Source: Parabacteroides distasonis (lineage in GTDB: Bacteria > Bacteroidota > Bacteroidia > Bacteroidales > Tannerellaceae). From it: DNA of 64,000 nucleotides. Location: positions 62,001-126,000 of the forward strand of contig JAFBIR010000003.1 of the NCBI GenBank assembly GCA_021531385.1, read 5' to 3'. Below are positions 45,590 to 53,707 of this stretch, one piece after another. The translations under genes and the position numbers were made by a program. Position 1 is the stretch's first letter; each line of letters opens with the position of its first letter. The notes beneath the pieces are model-generated. The model had not been told where the DNA came from. It did no database searches and saw nothing but the letters and a program-made list of their open reading frames with translations.

Positions 45590-45626
45590 TTACAAAAGAG
45601 TATTCACAAATAACACAATTATCATT

Positions 45627-45980
45627 ATGTACCCATTTCCTAAACCCCAATTTCGTCAGTTTTTTAAGACAGATCTTATGAACAACTTGCGATCATATTC
45701 AAATGGCTTGTCAGAGCAATTAACTTTAGTAACGATCATGGAAGAATGCGTGATGTATTCCTGTGATATGTGTTTAGAATTCCAAACGCAATCTGATGGT
45801 TTGCTGACACCAGATTGGATTGAGCATATTACAAACGAGGTGTATATAGCACTACAAGAACTTTCTCCTATCAAGTTGAGTGAGAAGGAAAGGTGGAATG
45901 CTATTGACTGTGTTCAAACACTCATGAAGCAACCGTTTGAGACACGGAGAAAAGTTGACAAGTATTACCATAGAATATAA
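45627..45980 (+). CDS. Small protein of unknown function
   Basis: A 117-residue soluble, helical protein starting MYPFPKPQFRQFF. It contains three Cys (ECVMYSCDMC, near residues 41-49) but no full metal-site pattern. No domain is recognised. It lies 37 bases after the previous gene and has no TTTAC-N15-GGTAT copy of its own, so it probably shares the transcript that starts near 44675. Confidence 0.6.
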   Translation: MYPFPKPQFRQFFKTDLMNNLRSYSNGLSEQLTLVTIMEECVMYSCDMCLEFQTQSDGLLTPDWIEHITNEVYIALQELSPIKLSEKERWNAIDCVQTLMKQPFETRRKVDKYYHRI

Positions 45981-45990
45981 GCAAAATGGA

Positions 45991-46015
45991 TTTACCTTTC
46001 TTGGATAACTGGTAT
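45991..46015 (+). promoter_or_regulatory. TTTAC-N15-GGTAT element before the 136-residue gene
   Basis: TTTAC (45991-45995), 15 bases, GGTAT (46011-46015), then CTATAGATG; 37 bases before the ATG at 46048. It shares the TATAGAT extension with the copy at 46713. Confidence 0.65.
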
Positions 46016-46047
46016 CTATAGATGTAGAATTATAAATAAAAACAATC

Positions 46048-46458
46048 ATGAATATTAAAGATCTTATTACCAATCTTATTAATTCTCTGCTGGATGGCTC
46101 ATTTGAGCGCATGAGAATCATTGGCCAAATGAATACGGCCTTCAAAGAATACTTTACAAGTGGGGAATTCGCTCGACTTTGTAAGGTCTCGATCTCGCAA
46201 GGAAAAAGTGAATATGCTCATGAAATGAGTGCACTGTGGTTACGAAGTGGTTTTAAGATCACTATAGAGAATGATATGTCTCTTCAAGAATCTGAAATAC
46301 ACGAACTATCCAAATATATTACGGATAATGTTACATTTGTTCGGCAACTGATGGCTTTAGGATTTGACACACTTGTCATTAAAGGGAAAACGACCGATAG
46401 GACTCAGTTTTATGCATTGAAACGTTTTGCTAATCTTAATCACTATTTTCTGCAATGA
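46048..46458 (+). CDS. Small protein of unknown function, island regulon
   Basis: A 136-residue protein, mixed alpha/beta, with no signal peptide and no domain I recognise. Residues about 100-120 read MALGFDTLVIKGKTTDRTQF. It overlaps the next gene, a J-domain-like protein, by ATGA, so the two products probably work together. Its promoter region holds an exact TTTAC-N15-GGTAT. Confidence 0.65.
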   Translation: MNIKDLITNLINSLLDGSFERMRIIGQMNTAFKEYFTSGEFARLCKVSISQGKSEYAHEMSALWLRSGFKITIENDMSLQESEIHELSKYITDNVTFVRQLMALGFDTLVIKGKTTDRTQFYALKRFANLNHYFLQ

Positions 46459-46706
46459 ATGTCTTGATTCGATGGATAAACCGTATTCGGTTTCAAAAAA
46501 GTATAAAAACTGATGAAAGCCAGAACGTCGTAGCTGGCATGGCAAAAGCGAGACAGTTGTATAAGGAACTGGCTATTAAGGCTCATCCTGACAGGAATCC
46601 TCAAAAGCAAAGTATAGCAGAGGAGATTACTGCTCGTCTCACTTGTAACAAACATAATTATGCTGCTTTACTCAAGCTAAAAGAGGAGATAGAAAAAACA
46701 TTGTAG
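46455..46706 (+). CDS. Small J-domain-like protein
   Basis: An 83-residue protein. The segment LYKELAIKAHPDRNP (residues 35-49) carries the HPD tripeptide at 44-46 that J-domains use to stimulate DnaK/Hsp70 ATPase, with flanking helices like helix II and III. The usual Gly/Phe and zinc regions of DnaJ are absent. It could recruit DnaK for the partner gene's product. It follows the 136-residue gene with an ATGA overlap. Confidence 0.65.
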   Translation: MNVLIRWINRIRFQKSIKTDESQNVVAGMAKARQLYKELAIKAHPDRNPQKQSIAEEITARLTCNKHNYAALLKLKEEIEKTL

Positions 46707-46712
46707 TTCCCA

Positions 46713-46737
46713 TTTACAATCCTTGCGATTTCGGTAT
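46713..46737 (+). promoter_or_regulatory. TTTAC-N15-GGTAT element before the zinc-ribbon gene
   Basis: TTTAC (46713-46717), 15 bases, GGTAT (46733-46737), then ATATAGATAAAC; 34 bases before the ATG at 46767. It is the last of four exact copies. Confidence 0.65.
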
Positions 46738-46766
46738 ATATAGATAAACTTTTAAAATTAAAAACT

Positions 46767-47030
46767 ATGTCAACACTTATTCAATGCCCCTATTGTGGTG
46801 GCTATCATACTGCAAAGACAACTAACGGTAAAATTTCAAGCGGACTCGCAACTGCAGCCAGTGTTGTTGGAGGTACACTGCTTCAGATGGCTACCGGTGT
46901 TCCGGGTATTTTGGGAACGAGCTTTGCCATTGGGCGTACATGGCATCAGTATTGTTGCCACGACTGCCATGAGGCATTCAAGGTGCGCCTCAGCTCAAGT
47001 GGCACAGTGAAAGAGATCAAGAAATATTAG
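46767..47030 (+). CDS. Zinc-ribbon-like protein with Gly-rich hydrophobic core, island regulon
   Basis: An 87-residue protein. Cys7/Cys10 (CPYC) and Cys64/Cys67 (CHDC) make a probable zinc site. Between them lies a Gly/Ala-rich hydrophobic stretch (about residues 24-57, with VVGGTLLQMATGVPGILG) of the glycine-zipper kind, which could enter or cross a membrane. No family is recognised. It has its own TTTAC-N15-GGTAT element. A membrane-active role is inference. Confidence 0.65.
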   Translation: MSTLIQCPYCGGYHTAKTTNGKISSGLATAASVVGGTLLQMATGVPGILGTSFAIGRTWHQYCCHDCHEAFKVRLSSSGTVKEIKKY

Positions 47031-47215
47031 GTAAACAGTTTCGAGAGCATCACTTTGCTATTCCATTACCAGCACTAAACTTTGGTGTGAACTTGGTAGG
47101 GGAGTCTCGGCTACACGTTCCGAATTATTCGTTTTTTTGCCTCTAAAGAGCGAAGATAGGCGGCACCTCAGCAAATTAGGCAAGCCTACTTGCTAATTTT
47201 GCATTCGGTTTGCAC

Positions 47216-47223
47216 TATCTTTG
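47216..47223 (+). promoter_or_regulatory. -7 element before the truncated ATPase gene
   Basis: TATCTTTG matches TAnnTTTG, 30 bases before the ATG at 47253. A hairpin AATTAG-CAAG / CTTG-CTAATT lies just upstream at about 47174-47198. The rest of the 47031-47252 interval shows nothing else. Confidence 0.55.
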
Positions 47224-47252
47224 CACTAAATCTTCAATACATCGGGAAGTAA

Positions 47253-47555
47253 ATGGAAAGAGAAGCGATCAAACGGGTGCCGTATGGCGTGAGTGACTTT
47301 TTGTCGGTACAAGAGAATCACTTGTACTATGTCGATAAAAGCATGTATTTGCCTCTTTTAGAGGAGCAACCTCCATACCTGTTTTTTATCCGTCCACGTC
47401 GTTTCGGAAAGAGCTTGTTCATCAGCATGATGCGGGCTTACTATGACAAGGCGATGGCTGGTCGCTTTGACGACCAATCACGTAGGAATAACATCCCCGA
47501 AAAGAGTACGAAGCAACGAGTGCTTTTTCTCAAAAACACTGCCCAATATTTGTAG
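47253..47555 (+). pseudogene. Truncated AAA-ATPase-like gene (PF09820/DUF1703 type)
   Basis: The first 75 residues match the start of the common Bacteroidales ATPase/DUF1703 family: KRVPYGVSDFLSVQENHLYY, VDKSMYLPLLE and FIRPRRFGKSLFISMM with the Walker A-like RRFGKS. Intact members are over 500 residues. After about residue 75 the similarity is lost and the frame soon stops, so the rest has been deleted. It keeps its promoter and a terminator, so a short peptide may still be made. Confidence 0.75.
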
Positions 47556-47622
47556 CACAGAGAAGAAACATTTATTTCGCAGTATCTTAGCAGACAAAAA
47601 CATAGTGGAATATTAAGCGAAG

Positions 47623-47655
47623 GGTGTATCATCGTCACAGTGATACACCTTTTTT
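47623..47655 (+). terminator. Rho-independent terminator
   Basis: GGTGTATCA (47623-47631) and TGATACACC (47641-47649) form a perfect 9-bp stem with a 9-base loop followed by TTTTTT. It closes the truncated ATPase gene. Confidence 0.9.
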
Positions 47656-47667
47656 ATGGTTCCCTCC

Positions 47668-47698
47668 TTGCATAAGCCAAGAAATCTCTGTTCCTTTG
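47668..47698 (+). promoter_or_regulatory. Promoter of the ATPase/DUF234 gene
   Basis: TTG (47668-47670), 20 bases, TTCCTTTG (47691-47698), one base off TAnnTTTG. It lies 38 bases before the ATG at 47737. Confidence 0.5.
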
Positions 47699-47718
47699 CA
47701 GAAATAAACTTGCTGTAA

Positions 47719-47734
47719 TTTACAAATCTGTAAA
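47719..47734 (+). promoter_or_regulatory. Palindrome just before the ATPase/DUF234 start
   Basis: TTTACA-AATC-TGTAAA is a perfect 6-bp palindrome between the promoter and the ATG at 47737. The place suits a repressor or an mRNA hairpin that covers the start. Confidence 0.4.
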
Positions 47735-47736
47735 GT

Positions 47737-49047
47737 ATGAGATTCTATGATCGAGAGAATGAAATAGCAACCTTGTTGAGGCTGGATCAACAGTCCGAAC
47801 AATCAGCCCAATTCACGGTGCTCATAGGGCGTCGTCGCACAGGTAAGACAACCTTGATGACACAGGCTTTCACCGACAAAAAGTATCTCTATTTCTTTAT
47901 AGGGAAAAAGGCGGAATCCATACAGTGCATGGAATTCCAGAAACAAACCGAGGAAGTATTAGGATTGCGCATACATGGACAAATCACTCGTTTCGCCATT
48001 CTACTTGCGGAGATTCTACGCTATAGTGAATCCCAGCAGGTAACCCTCATCATTGATGAGTTTCAGCGTTTAGCGGAAATCGGAGATGGGATTATCAGTG
48101 ACATCCAACGGGTTTGGGACGCTCACCAAGCTAATGCTCGTGTGCATCTGATTGCTTGTGGCAGTATTTACAGTATGATGCGCAAAATCTTTGAGGATCG
48201 GAAAGAGCCGCTCTTTGGGCGAAAGACCGCACGTATCGACTTGAAGCCATTCTCTATCAAGGTGCTGAAAGAAATCTTAGGTGATTACCATCCTGACTAT
48301 ACACCGGAGGATCTGCTCATGCTCTATGCGATCACCGGCGGAGTGGCCAAGTATGTTGCTCAATTGATGGACGATGGGTGCAAGACATGGGAGGATATGT
48401 TGCGCAATGTCTGTCGCTCATCCAGCATCTTCATTGAGGAGGGCACAGAGTTATTGGTCGGCGAGTTTGGCCGTAGATTCCAAATCTATTACAGTATCCT
48501 CCAACTGATTGCTTCGGGCCTAACCAGCCCCTCTGAAATAAACAGCATCATTCAGAAGAATACAGGCCGCTACTTAGATACCCTTGAACAGGAGTATTCG
48601 CTCATCCAGAAACGTAGGCCAATATGGTCAAAGCCCAATAGCCAAGGCGTAAAATATTACATCAATGATTGTTTCTTGATGTTTTGGTTCAGATTCATCG
48701 AAAGCAACCGTTCTATCGTGGAATTAGGAAAGTTTGACCTGTTGGAGGAATTGATTCGCCAGGATTATCCACAATATAGCGGGATGATCTTAGAGAAATA
48801 TTTCCGGCAACTTTATGGCGAGAAAGAACGTGTGACGGAGGTATCTCACTGGTGGGATAGCCACGGCGAAAACGAGATCGACTTAATCGCTATCGAGAAG
48901 CTGGATAAACGAGCCACTGTCGCAGAGGTAAAACGAAACATCCGAAAGTATAACCCTGCCGTATTGGCGGAAAAATACCAGCACATTAAGCGCCATTTCC
49001 AGGGATATAGCGTGGAGTTGATCGGGCTTTCCATGGAAAATATGTGA
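47737..49047 (+). CDS. P-loop ATPase with C-terminal DUF234 nuclease-like domain
   Basis: A 436-residue protein of the archaeal-type ATPase family. Walker A GRRRTGKTT (31-39) and Walker B VTLIIDEFQRL (about residues 105-115) are intact. The last 100 residues are DUF234-like; NEIDLIAIEKLDKRATVAEV followed by Lys fits a PD-(D/E)XK nuclease core (Asp, then E-x-K). Such proteins are common and mobile in Bacteroidales and their function is not settled. It follows a truncated gene of another mobile ATPase family. Confidence 0.88.
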   Translation: MRFYDRENEIATLLRLDQQSEQSAQFTVLIGRRRTGKTTLMTQAFTDKKYLYFFIGKKAESIQCMEFQKQTEEVLGLRIHGQITRFAILLAEILRYSESQQVTLIIDEFQRLAEIGDGIISDIQRVWDAHQANARVHLIACGSIYSMMRKIFEDRKEPLFGRKTARIDLKPFSIKVLKEILGDYHPDYTPEDLLMLYAITGGVAKYVAQLMDDGCKTWEDMLRNVCRSSSIFIEEGTELLVGEFGRRFQIYYSILQLIASGLTSPSEINSIIQKNTGRYLDTLEQEYSLIQKRRPIWSKPNSQGVKYYINDCFLMFWFRFIESNRSIVELGKFDLLEELIRQDYPQYSGMILEKYFRQLYGEKERVTEVSHWWDSHGENEIDLIAIEKLDKRATVAEVKRNIRKYNPAVLAEKYQHIKRHFQGYSVELIGLSMENM

Positions 49048-49082
49048 TAGCTGTATTGACGGCTTTCCTATCCTGACGTTCA

Positions 49083-49919
49083 CTAAAGCCTTTTCTCCAA
49101 CACCAATTGATGGCGACACTGCACCCCATTTTCCCAAATAGGTTCCGCATAGTGACGGGTGAAATAGTCACGCTCCAAGGAGATCAGGTCAAAGCCCTCC
49201 TGCTGATAGAGCAGGAGTGGAGGAACCGCACTGCTTCCCGTACGGATGATCAACCGATGAGTCCCCTTTGCCGTTGCCCACTGCGTGGAGACAAAGCGTA
49301 GCAATCGGCGAGCGATGCCTCTCCCCCGAAAGAGCGGTGCTACTGCCAAGTTCATGATCTCGGCTTCCCCGCTTGCCATAGGCTTCACGACTATGACTCC
49401 TACACAAGCTCCTCGCCACAGGGCCACAAACGCATCCGATACCTTCCAGTAGGCATCCACCTTCGCTTGATCGGGATCCGCATCTAAAAGCAACGTATAG
49501 GGAGGATAGGTAGCCGGAACGATCTCTGGTTCCCCAAAAGCCACCAACTCCACCCGGTTGCCATCCGGGTCAAGAATCACCCCTTCATAATAGCCATCGC
49601 CCGAGGTGCGAGGTTCACCGGCAATGAGATAACCAGCTTGCCGGAATTGCTCAACCTGCCGATCCACCTCCGCTTTCGAACGCACATGGAAAGCCAAATG
49701 CGCCAAGCCGATATACTCCTTCGTCCGCTGCTCCGTCACGTCCGTTCGCTGCATGATCTCCAGCGCTGGCCCACTCTCAAAATAGATAAAATAGGAAGCG
49801 AAGCCCTTCTTCGGGTTCACATATTTCTCATTACTCATCCCGTTAAAATAACGTACATAAAAATCCCGCAACGTTTCCAATTGCGTTGTCCATAGGGCGA
49901 TATGCGTGAGTGCTGCCAT
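49083..49919 (-). CDS. Fusion of glyoxalase/VOC domain and GNAT acetyltransferase
   Basis: A 278-residue protein. Residues 1-125 are a VOC domain (LTHIALWTTQLETLRDFYV, HLAFHV, then EGVILDPDGNRVELV), with a His/Glu metal set plausible. Residues about 130-275 are a GNAT domain with the acetyl-CoA loop APLFRGRGIARRLL near residue 210. The ATG at 49919 is the VOC start; the frame is open 28 codons farther upstream across the promoter. The joint domains suggest detoxification or resistance, but the substrate is unknown. Twin palindromes lie upstream. Confidence 0.88.
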   Translation of the reverse strand: MAALTHIALWTTQLETLRDFYVRYFNGMSNEKYVNPKKGFASYFIYFESGPALEIMQRTDVTEQRTKEYIGLAHLAFHVRSKAEVDRQVEQFRQAGYLIAGEPRTSGDGYYEGVILDPDGNRVELVAFGEPEIVPATYPPYTLLLDADPDQAKVDAYWKVSDAFVALWRGACVGVIVVKPMASGEAEIMNLAVAPLFRGRGIARRLLRFVSTQWATAKGTHRLIIRTGSSAVPPLLLYQQEGFDLISLERDYFTRHYAEPIWENGVQCRHQLVLEKRL

Positions 49920-49951
49920 CGTGATATGCTTATTTAAGGTTATATTTGTTG

Positions 49952-49959
49952 CGAAGGTA
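49952..49959 (-). promoter_or_regulatory. -7 element for the VOC-GNAT gene
   Basis: TACCTTCG on the minus strand is one base off TAnnTTTG, about 33 bases before the ATG at 49919. The twin palindromes lie 45 bases farther upstream. Confidence 0.4.
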
Positions 49960-50003
49960 CTAAAACCACCCATAAGAGAAAACGCAACGGGCAAATTACT
50001 CAC

Positions 50004-50059
50004 TTTATTTATTGACAGTAAATAAAATCATGCGTTTTTATTTATCAGCAGTAAATAAA
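50004..50059. promoter_or_regulatory. Two palindromic operator-like sites, 33 bp apart
   Basis: TTTATTTA-N7-TAAATAAA occurs at 50004-50026 (centre TTGACAG) and 50037-50059 (centre TCAGCAG). The centres are 33 bp apart, about three helical turns, so two dimers would bind the same face. They lie upstream of the VOC-GNAT promoter and next to the suf terminator. Confidence 0.65.
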
Positions 50060-50064
50060 AATAC

Positions 50065-50096
50065 ACCACGGTGTAGTCGCGCAAGTACACCGTGGT
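50065..50096 (-). terminator. Terminator of the suf operon
   Basis: ACCACGGTGTA (50065-50075) and TACACCGTGGT (50086-50096) form a perfect 11-bp stem with a 10-base loop, 18 bases after the sufD stop; TATTTTTATTT follows on the minus strand. A T-run on the plus side makes it possibly two-way. Confidence 0.9.
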
Positions 50097-50113
50097 ATGT
50101 TTTTTAGGTTGAC

Positions 50114-51466
50114 TTACTTACAAATATGGCAGCCGGCACATTTGGCCAACTCGCCACGGAAGCGCTTCTCGACCAGCTTATGCAGACGGTCTTTCAAAGC
50201 CTCCACACGGATCGAGTCGATGACATCGGCCGTGAAGGCTACACTCAACAGCATGCGTGCCTCCTCTAAAGGAATACCACGGCTTTGCATATAGAAGAGG
50301 GCATTCTCATCCAACTGACCGGTGGTCATGCCATGCGAACATTTCACGTCGTCCGCATAGATCTCCAACTGGGGCTTGCTATACATGCGCGCCTCACGGG
50401 TAGCGCAGAGGTTACGATTGGTTTGGAAGGCAGCCGTCTTGTCCGCACCCTCCTTTACCAAGATACGTCCACTGAAAGCGCCCAATGCCCGATCGTTCAA
50501 GACATTCTTGAACAGCTCGTTGCTGGTACCATGCGGAACGGCATGGGTGATATGGGTATAGGTATCCAAATGCTGCTCCTTGTCGAGCACAGACATACCA
50601 CAAAGCGCTGTCTCCGCCCCCTCGCCATTCAGCTCGATGTAGTAGTTGTTGCGTGTCAAACCATTCATCAAGGTGATGCCATTGACCAGCACATTGGAGT
50701 TGGCCGCTTGCTTCACATGCAACGAAGAGAAACGGGTGGTTGATTCGCTGCTCTCCTCCAGGTCGTAATAATCCACCATGGCTCCCTCCTCCGCGAAGAT
50801 CTCGATCACCTGCGTAGCCAAGAACTTCACATCGTCGATGCTGTGGTCGCACACCAACAGCTTCACCTCTGTATGGGGTTCGGCAATGACCAAGACACGC
50901 CGATTGGCCATCGTATCTACATCGCTACGGAAGATATTCACCAACTGAATCGGTCGCTCCACAGTCACCCCTTTCGGGACATAAATCACAAAACCATCCT
51001 GCGCTAACATGGTATTCAGCGCAATGATACCATCCCGCTCCACAGAGGCGGCTTTGCCATAATAGCGAGAGACGATCTCCGGATGCTGCTCCGCAAAGGC
51101 TCGCAAACCACCCGCATAAACGCCTTCCGGCAGATGGGCTTTGGGCAATGCCTTGTCGTAGAAGGTGTCGTTCACCACGAAGTAAAGCGAAGTGCTCAAG
51201 TTTGGCACGTCGCAACGAAACACATCATACGGATTGACCGGAATAGCCACTCGCTTCAAGTTCAATCCATAATCTGGAGCGAACACCTGTGACACATCGG
51301 TATATTTGTAGTCCTCGCTTTTCGTGGAGGGGAATCCCAACCGCTCAAAACTTTCCAATGCCGCCGCTCGCAACGCATTCAACGCCGGGGCACTGTTGCG
51401 GCACACCAGATCCTCGCATTGCGCGAACAGATCTATATATTGTTTCTCGGCATTCATATCAGGCAT
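50114..51466 (-). CDS. sufD: SufD, Fe-S cluster scaffold subunit
   Basis: A 450-residue member of the SufBCD complex that builds Fe-S clusters. The C-terminal beta-helix is present, and KCSHGMTTGQLDENALFYMQ holds the conserved His of SufD. It overlaps sufC by 8 bases. Length and motif order are normal. It is the last gene of the rimP-to-suf run. Confidence 0.95.
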   Translation of the reverse strand: MPDMNAEKQYIDLFAQCEDLVCRNSAPALNALRAAALESFERLGFPSTKSEDYKYTDVSQVFAPDYGLNLKRVAIPVNPYDVFRCDVPNLSTSLYFVVNDTFYDKALPKAHLPEGVYAGGLRAFAEQHPEIVSRYYGKAASVERDGIIALNTMLAQDGFVIYVPKGVTVERPIQLVNIFRSDVDTMANRRVLVIAEPHTEVKLLVCDHSIDDVKFLATQVIEIFAEEGAMVDYYDLEESSESTTRFSSLHVKQAANSNVLVNGITLMNGLTRNNYYIELNGEGAETALCGMSVLDKEQHLDTYTHITHAVPHGTSNELFKNVLNDRALGAFSGRILVKEGADKTAAFQTNRNLCATREARMYSKPQLEIYADDVKCSHGMTTGQLDENALFYMQSRGIPLEEARMLLSVAFTADVIDSIRVEALKDRLHKLVEKRFRGELAKCAGCHICK

Positions 51467-52214
51467 CTCCCATCTCTTTCTTGATCCAGTCGTAGCCTTT
51501 CTCCTCCAACTCCAAGGCCAACTCCGGGCCAGCCGTCTTCACGATCTTACCTTTATACAATACATGGACAATGTCGGGCTTGATGTAATCGAGCAACCGC
51601 TGATAGTGCGTGATCACGATCGCTGCGTTCTCCGGTGTCTTCAAGCGGTTCACGCCCTGAGCCACGACACGCAATGCGTCGATGTCCAAACCGCTATCGG
51701 TCTCGTCCAAGATCGCCAACTTCGGCTCTAACATCGCCATCTGGAAAATCTCGTTGCGCTTCTTCTCACCACCTGAGAAACCTTCGTTCACACTACGGCT
51801 CGCCAACTTATTGTCTAACTCGACAATCGCCCGCTTCTCACGCATCATTTTCAAGAAATCAGTGGCTGAGACCGGCTCTAAGCCCTTATATTTCCGATGA
51901 GCATTCACAGCCGCACGCATGAAGTTGACCATGCTGACACCGGGGATCTCCACCGGATATTGGAAGCTGAGGAACAGTCCCTCACGGCTGCGATCCTCCG
52001 CGGATAATTCCAGTAGATTCTTGCCATTGAACGTCACCTCTCCCTCCGTCACCTCGAAAGCCGGATTGCCGACCAATACGCTACTCAACGTACTCTTGCC
52101 GGAACCATTCGGTCCCATGATCGCATGCACCTCACCGGGTTTCACGGTCAGGTTAATGCCTTTCAATATCTCTTTGCCATTGATACTGGCATGTAAATTT
52201 TTGACCTCTAACAT
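51459..52214 (-). CDS. sufC: SufC, ATPase of the Fe-S assembly complex
   Basis: A 251-residue ABC-type ATPase. Walker A MGPNGSGKST (33-42), the signature FSGGEKKRNE and Walker B LAILDETDSGLD are intact and typical of SufC. It binds SufB and SufD and drives cluster assembly. It lies 17 bases after sufB and overlaps sufD. Confidence 0.97.
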   Translation of the reverse strand: MLEVKNLHASINGKEILKGINLTVKPGEVHAIMGPNGSGKSTLSSVLVGNPAFEVTEGEVTFNGKNLLELSAEDRSREGLFLSFQYPVEIPGVSMVNFMRAAVNAHRKYKGLEPVSATDFLKMMREKRAIVELDNKLASRSVNEGFSGGEKKRNEIFQMAMLEPKLAILDETDSGLDIDALRVVAQGVNRLKTPENAAIVITHYQRLLDYIKPDIVHVLYKGKIVKTAGPELALELEEKGYDWIKKEMGDA

Positions 52215-52231
52215 AACATTCTACATTATTA

Positions 52232-53677
52232 TTATCCCACACTTCCCTCCAACGAGATGGACAGCAACTTCTGTGCCTCCACAGCGAACTCCATCGGGAG
52301 CTTGTTCATCACCTCACGGGCGTAGCCATTCACGATCAAGCCAACCGCCTCCTCCACGGAGATACCTCTTTGCTGGCAGTAGAAGAGTTGCTCCTCACTG
52401 ATCTTGCTGGTGGTTGCCTCGTGCTCCACTACCGCCGTCTCATTCTGAATATCGGTATAGGGGAAGGTATGCGCTCCACAGGTTGCGCTCAGCAACAAGC
52501 TGTCGCACTGGCTATGGTTACGTGCGCCCTCCGCCTTGGGAGAGACCTTTACCAAACCCCGGTAACTATTCTGGCTGTGTCCCGCAGAGATACCCTTTGA
52601 GACGATCGTGCTTCGGGTGTTCTTGCCCAAATGGATCATCTTCGTTCCGGTATCAGCCTGCTGGTAGTTGTTGGTCACCGCCACCGAATAAAACTCTCCA
52701 ACGGAATTATCACCCGCCAAGATGCAGCTGGGGTATTTCCAAGTAATCGCCGAACCAGTCTCCACCTGCGTCCAGGAGATCTTACTGCCCTCGCCTTTGC
52801 AGAGGCCTCGTTTCGTCACAAAATTATAGATACCACCTTTGCCCTCCTTGTCGCCTGGATACCAGTTCTGCACGGTCGAATATTTCACCTCCGCATGTTC
52901 ATGGGCGATGATCTCCACAATGGCCGCATGGAGCTGGTTCTCGTCACGCATCGGAGCTGTACATCCCTCTAAATAGCTGACGTAAGACTCATCGTCAGCC
53001 ACGATCAACGTTCGCTCAAACTGTCCGGTATTCGCAGCGTTGATACGGAAATAGGTGCTCAACTCCATCGGGCAACGCACCCCTTTGGGGATATAGATGA
53101 ACGAGCCATCCGAGAAGACCGCCGAGTTCAACGCCGCAAAGAAATTATCCCGATAGCTCACCACGCTACCCAAATATTTCTGTACCAAATCCGGATGGTG
53201 CTGCACCGCCTCGCTGAACGAACAGAAGATGATGCCCTTCTCCGCCAAGTTCTCCTTGAACGTGGTCTTTACCGAGACACTATCCATGACCGCATCCACC
53301 GCCATTCCGCTCAGGTGCTTCTGCTCCTCCAGCGGAATGCCGAGCTTATCGAAGGTCTTCAACAGCTCTGGATCCACCTCGTCGAGGCTCTTCGGTCCCT
53401 CCTTCCGTTTCGGAGCGGCATAATAGATGATGTCTTGATAGTCGATGGGAGGAATCTGCAAGTGTGCCCACTGTGGCATCTCTAAGGTTTGCCAATAGCG
53501 AAAAGCTCGCAAACGGAAATCCAACAACCACTGTGGCTCCTGCTTCTTGGCAGAGATGATGCGAATGGTCTCCTCGTCCAATCCTCGATGAATCACATCC
53601 GTATCGATATGCGTAACAAAGCCATATTTATAATCCTCTTTGGTTACCTCATTCAATATCTGATTCGAATCTTGCAT
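52232..53677 (-). CDS. sufB: SufB, Fe-S cluster scaffold subunit
   Basis: A 481-residue SufB. The C-terminal part shows [20 protein letters not shown] with the conserved Cys that accepts sulfur, and [20 protein letters not shown] with the conserved Glu/His region. The length is normal. It lies 30 bases after cvpA and starts the sufBCD set. No SufS or SufE gene is in the window. Confidence 0.97.
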   Translation of the reverse strand: MQDSNQILNEVTKEDYKYGFVTHIDTDVIHRGLDEETIRIISAKKQEPQWLLDFRLRAFRYWQTLEMPQWAHLQIPPIDYQDIIYYAAPKRKEGPKSLDEVDPELLKTFDKLGIPLEEQKHLSGMAVDAVMDSVSVKTTFKENLAEKGIIFCSFSEAVQHHPDLVQKYLGSVVSYRDNFFAALNSAVFSDGSFIYIPKGVRCPMELSTYFRINAANTGQFERTLIVADDESYVSYLEGCTAPMRDENQLHAAIVEIIAHEHAEVKYSTVQNWYPGDKEGKGGIYNFVTKRGLCKGEGSKISWTQVETGSAITWKYPSCILAGDNSVGEFYSVAVTNNYQQADTGTKMIHLGKNTRSTIVSKGISAGHSQNSYRGLVKVSPKAEGARNHSQCDSLLLSATCGAHTFPYTDIQNETAVVEHEATTSKISEEQLFYCQQRGISVEEAVGLIVNGYAREVMNKLPMEFAVEAQKLLSISLEGSVG

Positions 53678-53707
53678 AATATATGTCTTGCTAATAATCC
53701 TTTGCTT

